From the NCBI RefSeq assembly GCF_002891535.1, contig NZ_PDZR01000008.1, forward strand, positions 1 to 64,000: 64,000 nt of DNA. The letters run 5' to 3'. The notes below the pieces were generated by a model. That model saw only the letters and a list, made by a program, of their open reading frames with translations, had not been told where the DNA came from and did not search any database. This document shows, in pieces, positions 25,382 to 36,980 of the stretch (the first letter of the stretch is position 1; the number at the start of each line of letters is the position of its first letter). This DNA comes from Methylocella silvestris. GTDB lineage: Bacteria > Pseudomonadota > Alphaproteobacteria > Rhizobiales > Beijerinckiaceae. The translations under genes were made by a program, and so were the position numbers.

Positions 25382-26563
25382 CTATTGAACGTTGGATGTT
25401 TTCACAGCCGCCAAGGGACTGCTTGCCGGGATTGGCTGTACCGGCATTCCCGGACGAAGGCCCTGCAGACCGTCGACAATCACGCGTTCATCCTCTTTCA
25501 ATCCGCCGGTGACGACCCATTGGTCGCCGATCGCCCGCTGGGTCTGAATCATACGCAGCCGCGCCGTATTGTCGGCGCCGACCACGAGTACTGTGGGATC
25601 GCCATGCGAATTGCGCGACACGCTTTGCTGCGGCAGCAGTATGGCGTTGCGATCTACGCCTTCCTGCAGTTCCGCGTGCACATACATGCCTGGCAGCAAT
25701 AAATGCTTCGGGTTCGGAAACACCGCCCGCAGAAGCACTGTGCCGGTCCCTTCGTCTACGGTCACTTCGGAAAACTGCAGGGTTCCCGGCAATGGGTATG
25801 TACTGCCGTCTTCCAGTTTGAGCGTTACTTTGGCGCCGCCCGTGCTTTCTGTCTGAATATCGCCGGATTCGAGTTCGCGCTTGAGACGCAGCAACACAGT
25901 TGCCGATTGGTTGACGTCGACGTAGATCGGGTCGAGCTGCGTCACAGTAGCGAGGGCTGATGTCTGGTTCGCAGTGACAAGAGCGCCCGGAGTGAAGGCG
26001 GAGCGACCAATATTGCCGGAAATCGGCGCGAGGACCTTGGTATAGTTGAGGTTGATGCTGGCCTGTTCGATACTCGCCCTGGCGGTGGCGATGTCGGCTT
26101 CGGCCTCTTTCGCGGCGGCCACTGCATCGTCATAATCTTGCTTGCTGACAGCCTGCGCCGCCGCCAAAGGCTTATAGCGCGCAGCCTTGGCGTTAGCCGA
26201 TTCGAGGGCCGCCTGATCATGCGCCAAAGTCGCCAGCGCGCTGTCATGGGTGGCCTGATAGGTGGCGGGATCGATCTGATAGAGCTGCTGACCTTCCTTG
26301 ACTTCGCTTCCTTCGGTGAAGAGCCGTTTGAGAATCACGCCATTCACCTGTGGCCGGACATCGGAAGTCATCACCGCGGAGGTCCGGCCCGGCAACTCCG
26401 TTGTGCGTGCGACCGGCTGAGGATAGACCTTGATGATTCCGACCTGCTTTGGCGGCCCGGCGGGGGGGGGCGCCATCTTGGCGTCCTCCTTACATCCGGC
26501 GAGGAGGACAACGAGTAGAAGTGCGGCGCACGAAGTTGCGGATACAAACGGCGGGCGTGACAT
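25382..26563 (-). CDS. RND efflux adaptor (membrane fusion protein, AcrA/MexA family)
   Basis: A 393-residue periplasmic adaptor lipoprotein, first gene of the operon. From ATG 26563 the signal peptide (SRPPFVSATSCAALLLVVLLAGC) ends in a lipobox LAGC. The barrel-sandwich/lipoyl motif (VRPQVNGVILKRLFTEGSEVKEGQQLYQID), a long alpha-helical hairpin, the second lipoyl half (INLNYTKVLAPISGNIG) and beta-barrel domains (TVLLRAVFPNPKHLLLPGMYVHAEL) follow in the family order. The longer reading to 26611 would put 16 residues before the signal peptide and is unlikely. Its promoter region is shared with the divergent TetR gene and carries two palindromes. Confidence 0.93.
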   Translation of the reverse strand: MSRPPFVSATSCAALLLVVLLAGCKEDAKMAPPPAGPPKQVGIIKVYPQPVARTTELPGRTSAVMTSDVRPQVNGVILKRLFTEGSEVKEGQQLYQIDPATYQATHDSALATLAHDQAALESANAKAARYKPLAAAQAVSKQDYDDAVAAAKEAEADIATARASIEQASINLNYTKVLAPISGNIGRSAFTPGALVTANQTSALATVTQLDPIYVDVNQSATVLLRLKRELESGDIQTESTGGAKVTLKLEDGSTYPLPGTLQFSEVTVDEGTGTVLLRAVFPNPKHLLLPGMYVHAELQEGVDRNAILLPQQSVSRNSHGDPTVLVVGADNTARLRMIQTQRAIGDQWVVTGGLKEDERVIVDGLQGLRPGMPVQPIPASSPLAAVKTSNVQ

Positions 26564-26643
26564 ATGTTTCTCTGCGCATAACAGGCATTGGCCGTGCGGG
26601 GTCAGAAACACCTTGCCCGAACCGAAGCCTGTGGCTTAGATTG

Positions 26644-26659
26644 GAAACCGATCGGTTTC
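26644..26659. promoter_or_regulatory. Perfect 16-bp palindrome, candidate TetR operator 1
   Basis: GAAACCGATCGGTTTC reads the same on both strands. It lies between the adaptor and TetR genes, 80 bp before the adaptor start. Confidence 0.75.
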
Positions 26660-26660
26660 T

Positions 26661-26688
26661 AAATCGGAAACTGCACGGTTTCCGATTT
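26661..26688. promoter_or_regulatory. 11-bp-arm inverted repeat, candidate TetR operator 2
   Basis: AAATCGGAAAC (26661-26671) and GTTTCCGATTT (26678-26688) are exact complements around a 6-bp spacer. Its GGAAAC half-site also occurs in the palindrome just to its left, so the two sites share a core and probably bind the same TetR dimer cooperatively, shutting both promoters. Confidence 0.75.
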
Positions 26689-26751
26689 AGAGTCAAGATT
26701 GTCGAACCTGCTGTGCTGGATGCGGTTAGAGATCAAAAAAAGGAGAGGGAG

Positions 26752-27453
26752 ATGACCGAATCCGCGACAGGCGGCGCGCCATCCAGCGGGCGGGGGCGTC
26801 CGCGTTTACTCACGGTCGGTGATCGCCGGCGCCGATTACTGGATGCTGCGGAAGAATTATTCCTGGTCCATGGATATCACGCGACCACCATGGCCGACAT
26901 CGCCCGGAGTGCGGGCATGTCTAAAAAAACATTATATCAGGTGTTTGCCTCTAAGGAGGCGCTGATTGAAGCCTTGTTGAGGGATCGCTTTCTTCCAATC
27001 ATGTTGCCCGTGGAAGACGATGGCGCGCGCCCGGTTGCGGAGGTGCTCACAGACCTGCTGCGACATCTCGTGACCTTTGCTGTCGGGCCTCGCCAGATCG
27101 CGCTGGCGCGATTGATGATCGTCGAGGCTCCCCTCTCACTCGAAATGGCGACGGCCTTCGACCATCTCGGTCTCAATCGCGGCGAAGGCGCATTGGAACA
27201 ATGGATCATTCTTCAAACCGAGCGCGGCAAATTGAATATCTCCAATCCTCAGGAAATGTCCGCCATTTTGTTTGCGATGGTCGCTGGAGATTTCATCTTG
27301 CGGTCGCTATTGCGGCTCGCTGATGAGCCCGAACATGAATTGATCGAGAAACGGATCAAATATGCGGTTCAGCTGGTGATGGACAACGCGACCAACGCGA
27401 GGCTCGCAACGGGGCAAGCGTTAACTTCGAGTCGGCCGCAGATTCGAAAGTAA
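26752..27453 (+). CDS. TetR/AcrR-type repressor of the efflux operon
   Basis: A 233-residue regulator. The N-terminal helix-turn-helix is clear (RRRLLDAAEELFLVHGYHATTMADIARSAGMSKKTLYQVFASKEALIEALL), followed by a helical ligand-binding domain resembling the AefR-like C-terminal class. ATG 26752 is chosen over upstream starts because AAAGGAGAGGGAG lies just before it and MTESATGG is a natural N-terminus. Divergent orientation to the RND operon, with two palindromes between, is the standard arrangement for local repression that is relieved by a pump substrate. Self-repression is likely too. Confidence 0.92.
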   Translation: MTESATGGAPSSGRGRPRLLTVGDRRRRLLDAAEELFLVHGYHATTMADIARSAGMSKKTLYQVFASKEALIEALLRDRFLPIMLPVEDDGARPVAEVLTDLLRHLVTFAVGPRQIALARLMIVEAPLSLEMATAFDHLGLNRGEGALEQWIILQTERGKLNISNPQEMSAILFAMVAGDFILRSLLRLADEPEHELIEKRIKYAVQLVMDNATNARLATGQALTSSRPQIRK

Positions 27454-27734
27454 CCTGCCCTTCGAGGCGCTTTGGCGTCCCGTTTTGGGCGCAAGCCAAT
27501 TTGAAGAAGCTGCCCTAGACTTTACTATTCCTGATTGGGTGAAGGCGGCGAAATCATCAGCTGTCCCGTGAACTGTGATGTCGCCGTCTTCCGATTCCAT
27601 CCCGGTCCTGATCTCATGGCGTCGATGGTGCAGAATGCCTTTTCTCGCCGGGCCATCGCGTTAGCGGATCTACCTTGGAGCGTTCTGGCTTGCGCTTTCT
27701 GAAGCGGCAAATTGCGCCGCTCTTGGCTGATCCA
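27454..27734. other. Gap with no supported gene
   Basis: Only short Arg-rich frames are open, none with a ribosome binding site. No hairpin or repeat was noted. Confidence 0.4.
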
Positions 27735-27947
27735 TTACGCCAGAGGCTTTTCCCCGCCGCCGCCAACCTTGATCTCGTGCGCCTTGATCTCGTCGCCGAC
27801 CGCCTGCAAGGCGCCCTGGATTATCGCGAGCTTTTGCAAAGACTCGAGCGTCTGAGCGCCGCCTTCGGCGGCCAGCTCCTCAACGGCCGTCAGGCGTTGC
27901 GCTTCGAGGGCGGCCCTCAGGTGATGGATAGGTAGTGGATCGGTCAT
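27735..27947 (-). CDS. Small hypothetical protein (70 aa)
   Basis: From ATG 27947 it reads as an acidic, helical protein (PIHHLRAALEAQRLTAVEEL; LESLQKLAIIQGALQAVGDEI) with a Gly-rich tail. AAAGGG lies nine bases before the ATG and the composition looks protein-like, unlike the opposite frame. It is likely cytosolic. No function can be given. Confidence 0.5.
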   Translation of the reverse strand: MTDPLPIHHLRAALEAQRLTAVEELAAEGGAQTLESLQKLAIIQGALQAVGDEIKAHEIKVGGGGEKPLA

Positions 27948-28231
27948 CAAATATACCCTTTCAAGCAGCTTGCGTCGTCATCCTAGCATCGGAGCCGGTG
28001 AAAACCAGCCCCGACATCGTTTGCGAGAGCCGGGAGCGGATCGGGGCCTCCCACTGCCACTGAGCGATGCAGGCGCCTATTTCGCGGATTTGGACCGCCC
28101 CGAGCGAGAGGAAGTCCTTTTCCCCCGCGGGGCGTTTGAGAGCAGATCTTTCCCAAAATCCGAATCCCGCCTAATCTTGCGCAGGCGCACGATAAAAAGC
28201 ATAGCTCAAGCTTTGGCGCCGGGAGGAAAAG

Positions 28232-30364
28232 ATGAACGAACAGTCCGGCTCGCAGTTTTTCCACGGCGCCTGTCCGCATGATTGTCCCGATACCTGCGCG
28301 ATGGTCTATGAGGCGAAGGATGGGGCGCTCGTCGGCGTCGTCGGCAACAAGGAGCATCCGTTCACGCGCGGCGGCCTTTGCGTGAAACTCAAGGATTTTC
28401 ACGCGCATCACTACAATCCGGACCGGCTGCTTTATCCGCTGCGCCGCTCCGGCCCGAAGGGGTCTGGGCAATTCGAGCGCATCTCCTGGGATGAAGCCGT
28501 CGCGACGATTGGCGCGCGCTGGCGCGACATCATTGGCGAATTTGGCTCTCAGGCGATCATGCCCTACAGCTATCTCGGCAACATGGGGCTGGTGCAGGGC
28601 ATCAACTCGGGCGACCCCTTCTTTAACCGCCTCGGCTCGACCGTCAATGAAAAGACCTTTTGCGCCTCCGGCTCCTCGACCGCCTGGCTGCTGACGGTCG
28701 GACCGACAGGCGGGGTCGATCCCGAAAGCTTCGTCCACGCCAAATATATCGTCATCTGGGCGGCGAATTCGATCTCCACCAATCTGCATCATTGGCCGTT
28801 CGTGCTCGAGGCGAGGAAGCGCGGCGCGAAGATCGTCGTCATCGATTCCTGCCGTTCGAGGACGGCGAAGGCGGCCGATTGGCACATTGCGCCAAAGCCC
28901 GGATCCGACGGCGCGCTGGCGCTCGGATTTATCAACGCCATCATCGAACAGGGGCTGGTCGACGAAGATTATGTCGATCGACATACCTACGGATTTGCGG
29001 AGCTGAAGGAGCGCGCGGCGGATTTTACGCCCGACTATGTCGAGGAACTGACCGGCGTGAAGGCGGAGGACATCAAGCGCTTCGCGATGGAGTTCGCGAC
29101 CATACAGCCGTCCGTCATTCGCGTCGGCGTCGCGCTGGAGCGGAGCGCCGGCGGCGCGCAGGCGATCCGCGCGGTATGCGCCCTGCCGGCATTGGTCGGC
29201 TCATGGCGCCATGTCGGTGGCGGATTGTTGCAGATGCCGCTGTGGGAATTTCCAATCGATTGGGTCAAGGCGTCGCGGCCGGACTGGATCAGGCCCGGAA
29301 CCCGCGTCGTCAACAATCTCAAGCTGGGGGCCGCGCTGACCGGCGGCATGCCGCTCGATCCGCCCATCAAGAGCCTGTTCGTCTACTGCACCAATCCGGT
29401 CAGTCAGGCGCCGGAAACCAACAGGATCGTCGAAGGCCTGAAGCGCGAAGATCTCTTCACTGTGGTTTCAGAGCATTTCCTGACCGATACGGCAAAATAC
29501 GCCGATATCGTGCTGCCAGCCACCATGGCCGGCGAGCATGACGATATGATGTGGTCGTGGGGCCATTTCTATCTGACCTACAATCAGAAGGCGATCGAGC
29601 CGCGCGGCGAATGCAAGCCGTCGTCGCAGATGTGGCGCCTGCTTGCGCGTGAGATGGGCTTTGACGATCCGGTCTTCTCGCAGACGGACGAAGAGCTCTG
29701 CGCCGCCTATATCAATTGGGATGCGCCGCAGCTGGGCGGGGCCGACTTCGCCCACCTTAAAGAGCAGGGCTTTTTGCGGATCAACGTCGGTGGACCGGAC
29801 GAGCGGGCGCCACATGCGCATGGCAATTTCCCGACGCCATCGGGCAAGGTCGAATTCCTGCTGCATGACGCGAAAAACTTCGTCGCGCCGCCCTTCCGCA
29901 TGATGTATGAGGCTGAGCAATCGGGCGAGCCGGTCGATCCGCTGCCGGGCTATGCGGCGCCGCGCGAGACGCCGCAAACCAACCCGGCGCGCGCAGAGCT
30001 TTTCCCGCTGAATATCATTTCACCGAAAAGCCACGGCTTCCTCAACTCCTGCTACGCCAATGAGCCGCACAAGATCAAAGGGCAGGGCGAGCAATTCGTC
30101 ATCATCAATCCGGGCGACGCGCAAAATCGCGACATCCGCGATGGCGACCCGGTCCGCGTCTTCAATGATCGCGGCGATTTCCAGGGGGTCGCCCGCGTCA
30201 GCGAGGATTCGCCGCAAGGCGTGATCGTAGCGACGCTCGGCTATTGGCGCTCGCTCAACCGCTCGGACGGGTCGGTGAACTGCATATCATCCGACGCCTG
30301 GAGCGGGCTCGGCCGGGCGCCGACATTTTCGGACAACCTCGTCGAAGTGAGGCGGGCGAACTGA
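28232..30364 (+). CDS. Molybdopterin oxidoreductase with 4Fe-4S site
   Basis: A 710-residue member of the molybdopterin dinucleotide (MopB) superfamily. The N-terminal [4Fe-4S] motif is complete: Cys14, Cys18 and Cys22 in CPHDCPDTC, with Cys50 in GGLC. Molybdopterin-binding blocks follow (YIVIWAANSISTNLHHWPFV; SLFVYCTNPVSQAPETNRIVEGL; DIVLPATMAGEHDD) and the C-terminal MoCo-binding barrel ends with ENLV-like DNLVEV. There is no Tat signal, so it is probably cytoplasmic and acts alone or with a soluble partner; no partner subunit gene lies beside it. GGGAGGAAAAG precedes the ATG. The substrate is not identifiable; the metal ligand could be the Cys or Ser in TFCASGSS. Confidence 0.85.
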   Translation: MNEQSGSQFFHGACPHDCPDTCAMVYEAKDGALVGVVGNKEHPFTRGGLCVKLKDFHAHHYNPDRLLYPLRRSGPKGSGQFERISWDEAVATIGARWRDIIGEFGSQAIMPYSYLGNMGLVQGINSGDPFFNRLGSTVNEKTFCASGSSTAWLLTVGPTGGVDPESFVHAKYIVIWAANSISTNLHHWPFVLEARKRGAKIVVIDSCRSRTAKAADWHIAPKPGSDGALALGFINAIIEQGLVDEDYVDRHTYGFAELKERAADFTPDYVEELTGVKAEDIKRFAMEFATIQPSVIRVGVALERSAGGAQAIRAVCALPALVGSWRHVGGGLLQMPLWEFPIDWVKASRPDWIRPGTRVVNNLKLGAALTGGMPLDPPIKSLFVYCTNPVSQAPETNRIVEGLKREDLFTVVSEHFLTDTAKYADIVLPATMAGEHDDMMWSWGHFYLTYNQKAIEPRGECKPSSQMWRLLAREMGFDDPVFSQTDEELCAAYINWDAPQLGGADFAHLKEQGFLRINVGGPDERAPHAHGNFPTPSGKVEFLLHDAKNFVAPPFRMMYEAEQSGEPVDPLPGYAAPRETPQTNPARAELFPLNIISPKSHGFLNSCYANEPHKIKGQGEQFVIINPGDAQNRDIRDGDPVRVFNDRGDFQGVARVSEDSPQGVIVATLGYWRSLNRSDGSVNCISSDAWSGLGRAPTFSDNLVEVRRAN

Positions 30365-30540
30365 ATGTTTTGGCGCGCGCATTGAGCGAGCGCTTCCGCA
30401 GCGGCGTCGAACGTGGCGTCGCAAGCAACAATCCTTGCGCGGCGGGGCTCATGCCTCGCCGCGCGGAGACATAGCGTTTTCCCGGGGGAGGGGGGCGTCT
30501 GCGGACGGTCCACCGCGCCAGCCCAAAAGCTGAAGGCTCT

Positions 30541-30609
30541 TTTGACCAAGCGGATGCGTTGAAGCAATGGGTTAGAGCAAAAGGCCGATCAGATCGGCTT
30601 TTGCTCTAA
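30541..30609. repeat. Rhizobiales-type intergenic palindromic element (copy 1)
   Basis: The block contains ATGCGTTGAAGCAATG followed by an inverted repeat: TTAGAGCAAAAG (30572-30583) with CTTTTGCTCTAA (30598-30609), and inner GCCGATC/GATCGGC. The same plan, and the words ATGCGTTGAA and AGAGC, recur at 46741-46843. It overlaps the stop of the next gene on the minus strand and may also serve as its terminator. Confidence 0.65.
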
Positions 30610-31499
30610 GGCTTCGGCTCCTTTGGCGCCTCCACGCGCGCGCTCTTGCCTTTCCTGCCCGAGCCCTGAGTCTTGCCGGCCTCCTGCAATTGCGCCTTGA
30701 GCGCGAAGGCGCGCCCCTGCGTCATCTTGAGGGCGCAGAATCCGTGCGTGTCCTCTTTCGCGTAAGTGCGGCAGACGACTTCCCGCTCGGAAGAAAACCC
30801 CGCCTGTTCGGCGGCGATCTTCTTCACTGCGTCCTTGTCCTTGCCGGGGCTCGAAAGCAGCGCGCGAAAATTGTCTCTCATGGAAGCTTCGGCGCGTCCC
30901 CTCGCCTTTTCGAACAGCTTGATTTGCTTGTCGTCGATCGAGGCGCCGGCAGGCCCCCAGAGGCCAGCGGGATTGACCCGGCAGTCGGCGGCCGTGAAGG
31001 TGCAGGATGCGCCGCCGCCCGTGACGAGAATGGCGCCGTCGAGCACGTCGAAGGCAAAAGGGCAGGCCTCGACGCCGACCTCGAAGCGGAGCAGCCCCCG
31101 CGTCTTGACGGCCGGCGTCGCCTCGATCGGCGCGCCGGCGACGACATCGACGCGGCAGGTTTCGCCGCGATGGGAGATTTGTTCGCCTTCGAGCGAGAGG
31201 GCGGTGATTTCGAGCGGCGCCCCGCTTGTCCCCGCGCCGTCGCCGCGCTTGAAGGCGATCCGCCCCTGCGATCCGTCGCGCAGGAGATCGCGGTCGACGA
31301 TCGACTCTTCCGAGGGCGGCTTCTCGATCACGGGTTTTGGCTTTGCCGGCGCCGACGTCCCCTCTGCTGACGGCGCCCCCGGGGGCTTCGCCGCGCCCTC
31401 CGGCGTCGCCTGCAAGGCGCCGGGCAGCATCATTTGCGCGCACGCCTGCGAGCCGGCCAGAAGCGCGGCGAGCAGGGCGGCCGGAAAATGGAGTTTCAA
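30606..31499 (-). CDS. Exported hypothetical protein with Cys pairs
   Basis: A 297-residue protein with a signal peptide (MKLHFPAALLAALLAGSQACA) and a Pro/Lys-rich linker, then a beta-rich domain (ALSLEGEQISHRGETCRVDV; CTFTAADCRVNPAGLWGPAG) and a C-terminal part with an LprI/DUF1311-like signature (ARGRAEASMRDNFRALLSS ... CRTYAKEDTHGFCALKM). Six cysteines in the mature part could form disulphides. It is predicted to be periplasmic. The frame is chosen over an overlapping Arg/Pro-rich reading (30589-31545) because it alone has a signal peptide. No function can be assigned. Confidence 0.7.
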   Translation of the reverse strand: MKLHFPAALLAALLAGSQACAQMMLPGALQATPEGAAKPPGAPSAEGTSAPAKPKPVIEKPPSEESIVDRDLLRDGSQGRIAFKRGDGAGTSGAPLEITALSLEGEQISHRGETCRVDVVAGAPIEATPAVKTRGLLRFEVGVEACPFAFDVLDGAILVTGGGASCTFTAADCRVNPAGLWGPAGASIDDKQIKLFEKARGRAEASMRDNFRALLSSPGKDKDAVKKIAAEQAGFSSEREVVCRTYAKEDTHGFCALKMTQGRAFALKAQLQEAGKTQGSGRKGKSARVEAPKEPKP

Positions 31500-31918
31500 G
31501 GAAAGCCTCGGAGCAAGGGCGGGGACATGGGACGTGAGGGCTCAATCTAGCGGCTTGCGGCCGCGAAGGAAATCGCCGCCTGAGGCGCGGTCCCGCCAGA
31601 GCGGACAGAATTCATGCCTGGCTCTGCGGCGTCATGACAATTTTATTCGCCAGATCATAATCTTATCGCCCCCTCCGTCCCGACGTTCGCGGACGCGCAT
31701 GGCGCCGTCGCGACGTGAGCGGAGCGACTATAGCGCGGCCGCTTCGTCTTGCGCGCGGCGAGGCTCCTCTTATATACGGGCGATCTCGTGCGCCATCTTG
31801 CGCTCCTGCTTTGTAATGCCAATTTGTTGACTATCGGGGACCGGGCGGAAATCCGTCCGCCCATAAGCTGGATCGCTTCGGGGTCCGCTGGTCTTGCGTA
31901 TCGAAGGGAAGAAAAAAC
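31500..31918. other. Divergent promoter region of the exported protein and dnaK
   Basis: No gene is supported. The region holds a heat-shock promoter for dnaK (31748-31775) and a GAAGGGAAGAAAAAAC ribosome binding stretch just before ATG 31919. Confidence 0.6.
31748..31775 (+). promoter_or_regulatory. RpoH (sigma-32) heat-shock promoter of dnaK
   Basis: CTTG at 31748-31751 and CTTATAT at 31769-31775 are separated by 17 bp and followed by ACGG. This matches the alphaproteobacterial sigma-32 consensus CTTG-N17/18-CYTATNT almost perfectly. It lies about 145 bp before the start codon. Confidence 0.8.
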
Positions 31919-33823
<1,905 letters not shown>

Positions 33824-33856
33824 CCGGGCAATCCGGAGCGCCGTGACGTGACGATG

Positions 33857-33908
33857 CGCCTCCAGGCCCGAGGGATCTTGAAATCTCGCGGTCTGGAGGC
33901 GGTCTTTT
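33857..33908 (+). terminator. Hairpin after dnaK
   Basis: CGCCTCCAG (33857-33865) pairs with CTGGAGGCG (33893-33901), followed by TCTTTT. A second inverted pair, GGCTAAAGC/GCTTTAGCC, lies at 33910-33964. Termination here would make dnaJ expression partly separate from dnaK. Confidence 0.6.
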
Positions 33909-34107
33909 GGGCTAAAGCGAACGGCAGCGGGAGCTTGCCTCGCAGCACATATTTTGCTTTAGCCTTGTCTGACCAAAGCGGGGCCTTCGTTTCATTCAAT
34001 TCGAAAGCGGGATGGAGGCGGCGTTGGTCGGCTGCGGGCAAAGTTGCGACGAAGCGCGGGCCGCGCGCCTGAAGGCAAGATAAGCTATGAATCGGAACGC
34101 AGCGGAA

Positions 34108-35235
34108 ATGGCGAAACGCGACTATTACGAGGTTTTGGGCGTTTCCAGAAGTTGCACGGAAATCGACCTGAAGGCCGCCTTCCGCAAGGCCGCGATGGAG
34201 CATCATCCAGATCGCAATCCGGGCGACCATACAGCGGAGATCAAATTCAAGGAAGTCAACGAAGCCTATCAGACGCTCTCCGACCAGCAGAAGCGCGCGA
34301 GCTATGACCGTTACGGCCATGCCGCCTTCGAGCAGGGCGGGTTTGGCGCCGGCGACGGCTTCGCCGCGTCGATGTCGGATATATTCGACGATCTGTTCGG
34401 CGACGTAATGAACCGGCGCGGCGGCGGCGGCCGCAGCGGCGCGGTGCGCGGCTCGGATCTGCGCTATAATATGGAAATCACGCTGGAGGAGGCCTTTCAC
34501 GGCAAGGTCGCGACCCTCACTTTGCCGGCTTCCGTCACCTGCGATGTCTGTTCCGGCTCCGGCGCGAAGGCTGGGGCGAAGCCGCGCGCCTGTCCGACCT
34601 GCGGCGGCCACGGCCGCGTGCGCGCGCAGCAGGGATTTTTCGCGATCGAGCGCACCTGTCCGAATTGCCACGGCCGCGGCGAGATCATCGACGACCCATG
34701 CTCGCCCTGCGGCGGGACCGGACGCGTGACGCGCGAGCGTAGCCTCTCGGTCAACGTGCCGCCGGGCGTCGAGGATGGCACGCGCATTCGCCTTAGCGGC
34801 GAGGGCGAGGCGGGTCAGCGGGGCGGCCCCGCCGGCGATCTTTATATTTTCGTGTCGACGCAGCCGCACCCTTTCTTCAAGCGTGACGGCGCCGATCTGT
34901 TCTGCCGCGTGCCGATTTCCATGGTGCAGGCGACGGTCGGCGGCGACGTCGAGGTTCACACGCTCGGCGGAGGGTCGGCGAAGGTCAAGATTCCGGAAGG
35001 AACGCAGTCCGGCAGGCAGTTCAAGCTCCGTCATAAGGGCATGCCGGTGTTGCGCTCGCGCGACATGGGCGATCTTTATATTCAGGTCGACGTCGAAACG
35101 CCGCAAAATCTGACCAAGCGCCAGCGCGAGCTTTTGGCGGAGTTCGAGGCCGAATCATCGACCAAGACCCACCCGGAAGCCTCTGGTTTCTTCGCCAAGA
35201 TGAAAGATTTCTTCGAAAATCTGAGCGGACAGTAG
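34108..35235 (+). CDS. dnaJ: Chaperone DnaJ (Hsp40)
   Basis: A 375-residue type I J-protein, co-chaperone of DnaK. The J domain carries the HPD motif (EHHPDRN), followed by a Gly-rich region (FGAGDGF), four CxxCxGxG-type zinc repeats ([32 protein letters not shown]) and the C-terminal substrate-binding domains. ATG 34108 ([11 protein letters not shown]) is the conserved start; a reading seven codons longer, from 34087, exists. The 284-bp gap after dnaK with a hairpin allows separate expression, but co-induction by heat is expected. Confidence 0.96.
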   Translation: MAKRDYYEVLGVSRSCTEIDLKAAFRKAAMEHHPDRNPGDHTAEIKFKEVNEAYQTLSDQQKRASYDRYGHAAFEQGGFGAGDGFAASMSDIFDDLFGDVMNRRGGGGRSGAVRGSDLRYNMEITLEEAFHGKVATLTLPASVTCDVCSGSGAKAGAKPRACPTCGGHGRVRAQQGFFAIERTCPNCHGRGEIIDDPCSPCGGTGRVTRERSLSVNVPPGVEDGTRIRLSGEGEAGQRGGPAGDLYIFVSTQPHPFFKRDGADLFCRVPISMVQATVGGDVEVHTLGGGSAKVKIPEGTQSGRQFKLRHKGMPVLRSRDMGDLYIQVDVETPQNLTKRQRELLAEFEAESSTKTHPEASGFFAKMKDFFENLSGQ

Positions 35236-35377
35236 ACTTCGACTTGTCGGCGGCGGCGGCAAAGCGGTCCTGGCCGCATGCGGCTTCCTTGACGCACCGC
35301 CGATTGTCGCTATTTTCGCGCGGAACCTCGCGTGCGGCTTCTCGGCGCGCCTATTATCGAATTCGGGGAGAATTTAT

Positions 35378-36232
35378 GTGCTAGGCGATCTCTCGCGCGG
35401 CCCAAAGCATCCCTCTCCCAAAAAGCGTAAGCCGATCGAAACGGGCCTCGCCGACGAGGCGCGGTTCATTAAATCCTGGTTTGAGAATCCGCTGCGCGCT
35501 GGCGCGGTGTCGCCTTCGGGGCGCTTTCTCGCGCGCATGATGGCGCGCTACGTCGATCCGCACAAGGCCGGCCCGGTTGTCGAGCTCGGGCCGGGCACGG
35601 GCGCGATCACTGAAGCGCTGCTCGCCCGCGGCGTTGCGCCAGACCGCCTGTATCTCATTGAGTTCGACCCGAATTTCTGCCGTCACCTGCGCCGGCGCTT
35701 TCCCGGCGTGCATGTTATCGAGGGCGACGCCTACCGTTTTCGCGAACTGCTCGCGGGGCGTTTCGATGAGGCCGTGACCTCCGTCGTCTCGAGCCTGCCC
35801 CTTCTCGTCAAATCAGAAAAGCAGCGGTTCGCCCTGCTAGGCGACGCCTTCGACTGTATGGCGGCCGATGGCACGTTCATTCAGTTCACTTATGGGGTGG
35901 TCTCGCCGATCCCGCGCGACTCGTCCATGGGGCCGGCGTTTCGCGCCGAACCGTCGCCGCCCGTCTGGCTTAACCTGCCGCCGGCGCGCGTCTGGGTTTA
36001 CCGGCAGGGGGCCTCACTTGAAAGCCGGGCGCGTCCAAATCCGGCGCAGGAGTTTTTCGACCGGCTGAGGAGCGGCGCCGAGCGGATCCAGATCGACCTC
36101 AAGCGCGAATTCGATGGCGCGCGCGCGCGCCTTTCGCCCAAGGCGCGGCTCTCAGAGCCTGCCCGCAAGACGAGGCGTCCGGGGGCCCCGTCATCCCACA
36201 AGGGCAGGGGCGGCAAATCCCTGCGGCCATGA
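35378..36232 (+). CDS. pmtA: Phospholipid N-methyltransferase (PmtA type)
   Basis: A 284-residue SAM-dependent methyltransferase of the rhizobial PmtA type, which converts phosphatidylethanolamine to phosphatidylcholine at the inner membrane face. The SAM-binding motif [16 protein letters not shown] and the motifs [18 protein letters not shown] and [16 protein letters not shown] (the post-II block) are clear, and [24 protein letters not shown] is a typical PmtA N-terminus. The start is GTG 35378 after GGGGAGAA; the ATG two bases earlier is in another frame and stops at once. The basic C-terminal tail is longer than usual. Its stop overlaps the pyrF start by 4 bp, so the two are coupled. Confidence 0.85.
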   Translation: MLGDLSRGPKHPSPKKRKPIETGLADEARFIKSWFENPLRAGAVSPSGRFLARMMARYVDPHKAGPVVELGPGTGAITEALLARGVAPDRLYLIEFDPNFCRHLRRRFPGVHVIEGDAYRFRELLAGRFDEAVTSVVSSLPLLVKSEKQRFALLGDAFDCMAADGTFIQFTYGVVSPIPRDSSMGPAFRAEPSPPVWLNLPPARVWVYRQGASLESRARPNPAQEFFDRLRSGAERIQIDLKREFDGARARLSPKARLSEPARKTRRPGAPSSHKGRGGKSLRP

Positions 36233-36963
36233 AGCCAGGGGACATCGCCGGGCGGGACCGCGGCGAAGCGCTCATCGTCGCGCTCGATTTTGCGACGCCC
36301 GAAGAGGCGCGGCGGATGATAGCGACGCTGGGCGAAAGCGTCTCCTTCTACAAGATCGGTATGGAGCTCGCTTATGGTGGAGGCCTTCCGCTTGCGCGCG
36401 ACCTGATCGACGCGGGCAAGAGGCTTTTTCTTGACCTCAAGCTGCACGATATCCCGACCACTGTCGAGAAAGCTTGCGCCAATGTGGCGCGGCTTGGCGC
36501 GACCTTTCTGACCGTGCACGCCTATCCGCAGACCATGGCCGCGGCTGTCCGCGGCGCCTCTGGCTCCGGATTGCGCATTCTTGGCGTCACCGTGTTGACC
36601 TCTTACGACGACGACGATCTTGCTGAGGCCGGATACGCTTTTGGCGTGAGCGAGCTCGTCGCCCGCCGCGCGAAGCAAGCGCGCCTCGCCGGCGTCGATG
36701 GGTTGATCCTCTCGGCGCGCGAGCTCGAAGCGACGCGGCGCGAGGTCGGGGCGGACTTCCTTCTCGTCACGCCCGGCATCCGGCCGGAGGGCGCGCCGGC
36801 CGGCGACCAGAAACGCACCATGACGCCGGGCGAAGCCATCGGCGCCGGCGCCGATTATCTCGTGATCGGACGCCCGATCACCGGCGCGGCCGATCCGCGC
36901 GCGGCGGCTGAGGCCATCCTAGCGGACATCGCGGAGGCGCAAGGCCGCATCCGCGTTTCATGA
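36229..36963 (+). CDS. pyrF: Orotidine 5'-phosphate decarboxylase
   Basis: A 244-residue type I OMP decarboxylase that makes UMP, the last step of de novo pyrimidine synthesis, in the cytosol. The catalytic block [10 protein letters not shown] (Asp69, Lys71, Asp74) and the late TIM-barrel blocks ([34 protein letters not shown]) are intact. The start overlaps pmtA by four bases and dapB follows 18 bp later, giving a pmtA-pyrF-dapB operon with no obvious functional link among the three. Confidence 0.96.
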   Translation: MKPGDIAGRDRGEALIVALDFATPEEARRMIATLGESVSFYKIGMELAYGGGLPLARDLIDAGKRLFLDLKLHDIPTTVEKACANVARLGATFLTVHAYPQTMAAAVRGASGSGLRILGVTVLTSYDDDDLAEAGYAFGVSELVARRAKQARLAGVDGLILSARELEATRREVGADFLLVTPGIRPEGAPAGDQKRTMTPGEAIGAGADYLVIGRPITGAADPRAAAEAILADIAEAQGRIRVS

Positions 36964-36980
36964 TCTAAAGGAGAGTTGGA

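Noticed and set aside
26449-26751. N-terminal extension of the TetR protein
   Set aside because: The first 101 residues overlap the adaptor signal peptide region and both palindromes; a strong ribosome binding site precedes ATG 26752.
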